Assembly (NCBI RefSeq): GCF_003149185.1
Contig: NZ_QGDO01000006.1
Span: 124,001 to 188,000 of the forward strand
Source of the DNA: Sediminitomix flava
GTDB lineage: Bacteria; Bacteroidota; Bacteroidia; Cytophagales; Flammeovirgaceae
Direction: 5' to 3'
Length of the DNA: 64,000 nt
Positions 61,255 to 64,000 of this stretch are shown here, in pieces (the stretch's first letter is position 1; the number at the start of each line of letters is the position of its first letter). Both the position numbers and the translations under genes were made by a program. The notes under the pieces were generated by a model that was not told the origin of the DNA, made no database searches, and saw only the letters and a list, made by a program, of their open reading frames with translations.

Positions 61255-62679
61255 GTGTACGGTTCATATAAAGAAATTCGTGAAGCGCTCTCTAAGCAAG
61301 AGACTACAGTCAAGAAATTAGTGGATTATCATCTGCAAAAAATTGAGGAAAGCAAACATTTGAATGCTTTCCTTGAAGTTTATACAGATGAAGCTTTGGC
61401 TGCTGCTGCGTTGGTAGATCAGAAAATTGCCGATGGCACTGCTGGGAAACTAGCAGGTCTGGTAGTGGGGATTAAAGATGTGATCTGTCATAAAGATCAT
61501 GGAGTACAGGCAGCAAGTCAGATTTTGGAAGGTTTTGAGTCGCAGTTTTCAGCTACAGCTATCGAACGCTTGTTGGCAGAAGATGCGGTAATTATAGGAC
61601 GTCAAAATTGTGATGAATTTGCAATGGGTTCAACCAATGAAAGTTCATCTTTTGGTCCAACACTAAATAATGTTGATAATGAGCGTGTACCGGGTGGTTC
61701 TTCGGGAGCTTCAGCGGTAGCTGTTTCAGCAGATTTGTGTCAAATTTCTTTAGGTTCTGATACCGGAGGTTCCGTAAGACAGCCTGCAGCATTTACGGGT
61801 GTTGTAGGATTAAAGCCAACCTATTCACGTATTTCTCGTTGGGGACTTATTGCATACGCATCATCCTTTGATACCATTGGGATTCTTTCTAAAAATGTAG
61901 CAGATGCGGCATTGGTGCTAGAAGTAATCGCAGGAGAAGATGAATTTGATGCTACAGTTTCTAGAAAAGGCGTACCTGCCTATTCGCAGAATCTTACCCT
62001 TGAAGAAGGAAAGAAATTGAAAGTAGCTTACATCAAAGAAACGGTAGAAAGTGAGCACTTAAATGCAGATATCAAAGCAAATACAAAAGCCAAGATTGAA
62101 GCACTTAAAGCCCAAGGGCATGAAGTAGTAGCTGTAGATTTTCCACTGTTGGAATATTTATTGCCTACTTATTATATCCTTACAACGGCTGAAGCAAGTA
62201 CCAATCTTGCTCGTTTTGATGGGGTACATTATGGCTATCGAAGTGATAAATCCGTAGACCTTGAAAGTCTTTATAAGCAATCAAGATCAGAAGGATTTGG
62301 ACGCGAAGTACAAAGAAGGATCATGTTAGGAACCTTCGTACTTAGTGCAAGTTACTATGATGCTTATTTTACAAAAGCACAAAAAGTACGTCGACTGATA
62401 AAGGAGGCTACTGAGAAAATATTTGAAGATTACGATTTCCTTTTAATGCCAACAACTTCTACACCTCCAGCCAAAATTGGAGATTACACAGAGGAGAATG
62501 TATTGGAAATGTATCTGGGAGATATTTATACTGTTCAAGCAAATGTGGTAGGAATGCCTGCTATTTCTATTCCTAACGGAGTAGATGCTACAGGTCTGCC
62601 AATTGGTTTGCAAGTAATGGCTAATAAGTTTGAGGAAGAAAAAATGTTGGCTTTCTCAAAATACCTTTCAGAACTCTAA
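61255..62679 (+). CDS. gatA: glutamyl-tRNA(Gln) amidotransferase subunit A
   Basis: A 474-residue amidase that supplies ammonia from glutamine to convert Glu-tRNA(Gln) to Gln-tRNA(Gln). The Ser-cisSer-Lys triad is visible: Lys74 in VVGIKDV, Ser149 in PGGSSGASA and Ser173 in SDTGGSVRQPA. The start is GTG at 61255; no suitable ATG lies nearby and the length is normal. gatB and gatC are not adjacent, as is usual outside Firmicutes. A terminator follows. Confidence 0.94.
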   Translation: MYGSYKEIREALSKQETTVKKLVDYHLQKIEESKHLNAFLEVYTDEALAAAALVDQKIADGTAGKLAGLVVGIKDVICHKDHGVQAASQILEGFESQFSATAIERLLAEDAVIIGRQNCDEFAMGSTNESSSFGPTLNNVDNERVPGGSSGASAVAVSADLCQISLGSDTGGSVRQPAAFTGVVGLKPTYSRISRWGLIAYASSFDTIGILSKNVADAALVLEVIAGEDEFDATVSRKGVPAYSQNLTLEEGKKLKVAYIKETVESEHLNADIKANTKAKIEALKAQGHEVVAVDFPLLEYLLPTYYILTTAEASTNLARFDGVHYGYRSDKSVDLESLYKQSRSEGFGREVQRRIMLGTFVLSASYYDAYFTKAQKVRRLIKEATEKIFEDYDFLLMPTTSTPPAKIGDYTEENVLEMYLGDIYTVQANVVGMPAISIPNGVDATGLPIGLQVMANKFEEEKMLAFSKYLSEL

Positions 62680-62702
62680 TGAAAGTAATGTAGAGGGAAA
62701 AG

Positions 62703-62736
62703 GGGTAGCCTTACATATGTAGGGCTACCTTTTTTT
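62703..62736 (+). terminator. hairpin terminator of gatA
   Basis: GGTAGCC-TTACA pairs with TGTAG-GGCTACC round a 2-nt core and is followed by T8. Confidence 0.85.
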
Positions 62737-62758
62737 TATGTGAATAAAAGGAAATACA

Positions 62759-62842
62759 ATGGATAAATTGAAAGACAAGCCTGTTTTTGCATTGTCCAGA
62801 AACAAAAAATTATTGTATGATCCGGGTCTTAACAAGGACTAA
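62759..62842 (+). CDS. possible 27-residue leader peptide upstream of the transglycosylase
   Basis: ATG 62759 to TAA 62842. AAAGGA stands about 8 nt before the ATG. The peptide is basic and polar (MDKLKDKPVFALSR..., ending GLNKD) and its stop is 1 nt before the transglycosylase ATG, a spacing that suggests translational coupling. It could be a real small protein, a coupling leader or chance. Confidence 0.35.
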   Translation: MDKLKDKPVFALSRNKKLLYDPGLNKD

Positions 62843-62843
62843 T

Positions 62844-64000
62844 ATGAGTTCAATCAAAAAAGCCTTTTTAGTAATCCTACTATTAGTAGTTGGGGGAGAA
62901 GCTGCAGTTTATGCACAAGATTATAGTTGGGAAGACAGTGTCTATACTGTTCAGGCTCCCGAGGGGTATGTTTTTCCGATGTCGGAAGATGAAGTAGTGG
63001 AAGCTGCTACATCGGCTCCGGGTTGGGATGAATATGCCGACTTGGGTTTTGATCCAGATAAAGCAATTATTCTCGATGATTTCATCAGAAATGATGGATA
63101 TATTCCTAGAGTTTCCAATGAAGTTTTAGAAGAGCGTTTGAAAGCTGTAGAAGGCGATATTCCGCTAACATTCAACAACAATGTTAGAATGTTCATCGAT
63201 TATTTTTCGGTGAAGAAAAGAGGATATACGCTTGAAATTATGCAGCGTACAAATATGTATTTCCCAACTTTCGAACGAATCTTAAATGAAGTAGGTGTTC
63301 CGGAAGAGTTGAAATATTTATCCATTATTGAGTCTGCACTTAAGCCTGTGGCCTTGTCTCGTGTTGGGGCAAAAGGTTTGTGGCAGTTTATGCCTGCAAC
63401 AGGTAGAAGTTATGGCTTAAAGATGAATTACTACGTAGACGAAAGAATGGACCCAGAAAAGTCTACAAGAGCAGCTGCCAAATACTTGAAGTATCTTCAT
63501 GATTACTTTGGTGATTGGGAGTTGGCGATTGCAGCTTATAACTGTGGACCTGGAAATATTAGAAAAGCACAGCGTAGAACTGGTAAATTCCATTTCTGGG
63601 ATATTTATCACAAGTTGCCAAGAGAAACAAGAGGGTATTTACCTCAGTTTGTGGCTATGCTTTATGTTTTGAATTACACAGAAGAACATAACTTATTCCA
63701 AGATAATCCGAACTATGAAATTCCTGCAGCTGAAATATTTGTCAGTCAGTCGGTTGATTTGTCAAAATTAGCTTCAGAAATCAAGGTTTGTAAAGAAGAT
63801 TTGTATTTGCTGAATCCTGAGCTTCGTTTGAAGTTTGTCCCGAAATCAGCAAAGAACTATGCATTGAATATTCCTGCGGCAAGAGTTGAAAACTTTGAAG
63901 AAAACAGAGCCTCAATTCTGAAAAATGTAAAATACACAGGTAGCAGAGAATTGGATGGCGAAGGAATGTTCTACCACAGAGTTAGAAGTGGAGACAACCT
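62844..64000 (+). CDS. membrane-bound lytic murein transglycosylase D-like, partial
   Basis: Open to the right edge (about 385 codons seen). A signal peptide (MSSIKKAFLVILLLVVGG... ending VYAQ) precedes a helical region and the lysozyme-like SLT domain (about 145-270), with the catalytic Glu in LKYLSIIESALKP, then GAKGLWQFMPATGR and AAYNCGPGNIRKA. Near the window edge YHRVRSGDN looks like the start of a first LysM domain. MltD-type enzymes cut peptidoglycan between MurNAc and GlcNAc to give anhydro products. It begins 1 nt after a small upstream ORF. Confidence 0.92.
   Translation, partial: MSSIKKAFLVILLLVVGGEAAVYAQDYSWEDSVYTVQAPEGYVFPMSEDEVVEAATSAPGWDEYADLGFDPDKAIILDDFIRNDGYIPRVSNEVLEERLKAVEGDIPLTFNNNVRMFIDYFSVKKRGYTLEIMQRTNMYFPTFERILNEVGVPEELKYLSIIESALKPVALSRVGAKGLWQFMPATGRSYGLKMNYYVDERMDPEKSTRAAAKYLKYLHDYFGDWELAIAAYNCGPGNIRKAQRRTGKFHFWDIYHKLPRETRGYLPQFVAMLYVLNYTEEHNLFQDNPNYEIPAAEIFVSQSVDLSKLASEIKVCKEDLYLLNPELRLKFVPKSAKNYALNIPAARVENFEENRASILKNVKYTGSRELDGEGMFYHRVRSGDN

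Noticed and set aside
1-64000. tRNA or rRNA genes, CRISPR arrays, insertion sequences, prophage
   Set aside because: I looked in all spacers and saw no T-arm-like GTTCGA motif in a clover-leaf context, no regular direct repeats, no transposase or phage proteins.

Overview
The window is a gene-dense, AT-rich stretch of chromosome from a member of the Bacteroidota, most probably a free-living (perhaps marine) Cytophagales/Flammeovirga-like organism. The placement rests on several things seen directly: a SusC-type TonB receptor start, a short primary sigma factor without region 1.1, many lipoproteins with hydrophobic leaders ending in Cys, OmpA proteins with PD40 propellers, a NrnA/FKBP (GldI-like) neighbourhood, a PID-CTERM/exosortase pair, and a recurrent promoter -7 element of the Bacteroidetes form TAnnTTTG (several copies with TTG 19-21 nt upstream). 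No species can be named. I saw no rRNA, tRNA, CRISPR array, insertion sequence or prophage.

Layout. 1-4.2 kb: start of a TonB receptor, a FAN1-like VRR-NUC nuclease, purA, a STAS protein. 5-8 kb: class I ribonucleotide reductase nrdB-nrdA. 8-13.7 kb: a secreted unknown, an outer-membrane transporter-like protein, a PD40-OmpA protein, a secreted protein with an internal duplication. 13.8-20 kb: U32-family protein with a dedicated ferredoxin, a phytase-like lipoprotein, a 52-residue membrane protein, superoxide dismutase, tadA, an ECF sigma factor, an RCK/TrkA-type protein. 20-27 kb: nrnA and three FKBP lipoproteins, a nitroreductase, a TPR protein. 27-31 kb: rpoD, and rpsO-pnp in the order also found in E. 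coli. 31-36 kb: a YfcE-type phosphodiesterase, a three-gene exosortase/PID-CTERM cluster, and a divergent PAS-SpoIIE phosphatase. 36-43 kb: gcvP, ptb-buk, a KirBac channel, an aldo-keto reductase. 43-48 kb: a WecA-like/glycosyltransferase operon, small membrane and coiled-coil proteins, a CAP-domain lipoprotein. 49-56 kb: a di-heme peroxidase with a sensor SpoIIE phosphatase, a thioredoxin, a RluA-type pseudouridine synthase, a PD40-caspase fusion. 55.6-64 kb: AI-2E-type permease, secreted Xaa-Pro peptidase, PEGA lipoprotein, nnr, tatA, gatA, and the start of a MltD-like transglycosylase preceded by a 27-codon ORF.

Most genes are housekeeping, separated by strong hairpin terminators. The accessory interest lies in cell-envelope systems. 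The best candidate for a little-described system is 31772-33547: a minimal exosortase (Cys83/Arg124/His143), a 73-residue substrate whose mature part is only about 25 Pro/Gly/Gln-rich residues before a PID-CTERM tail, and a 274-residue polytopic membrane protein. Other candidates are the PD40-caspase protein, the U32-ferredoxin pair, the peroxidase-phosphatase operon and several structured leaders (rpsO, gcvP, mltD).
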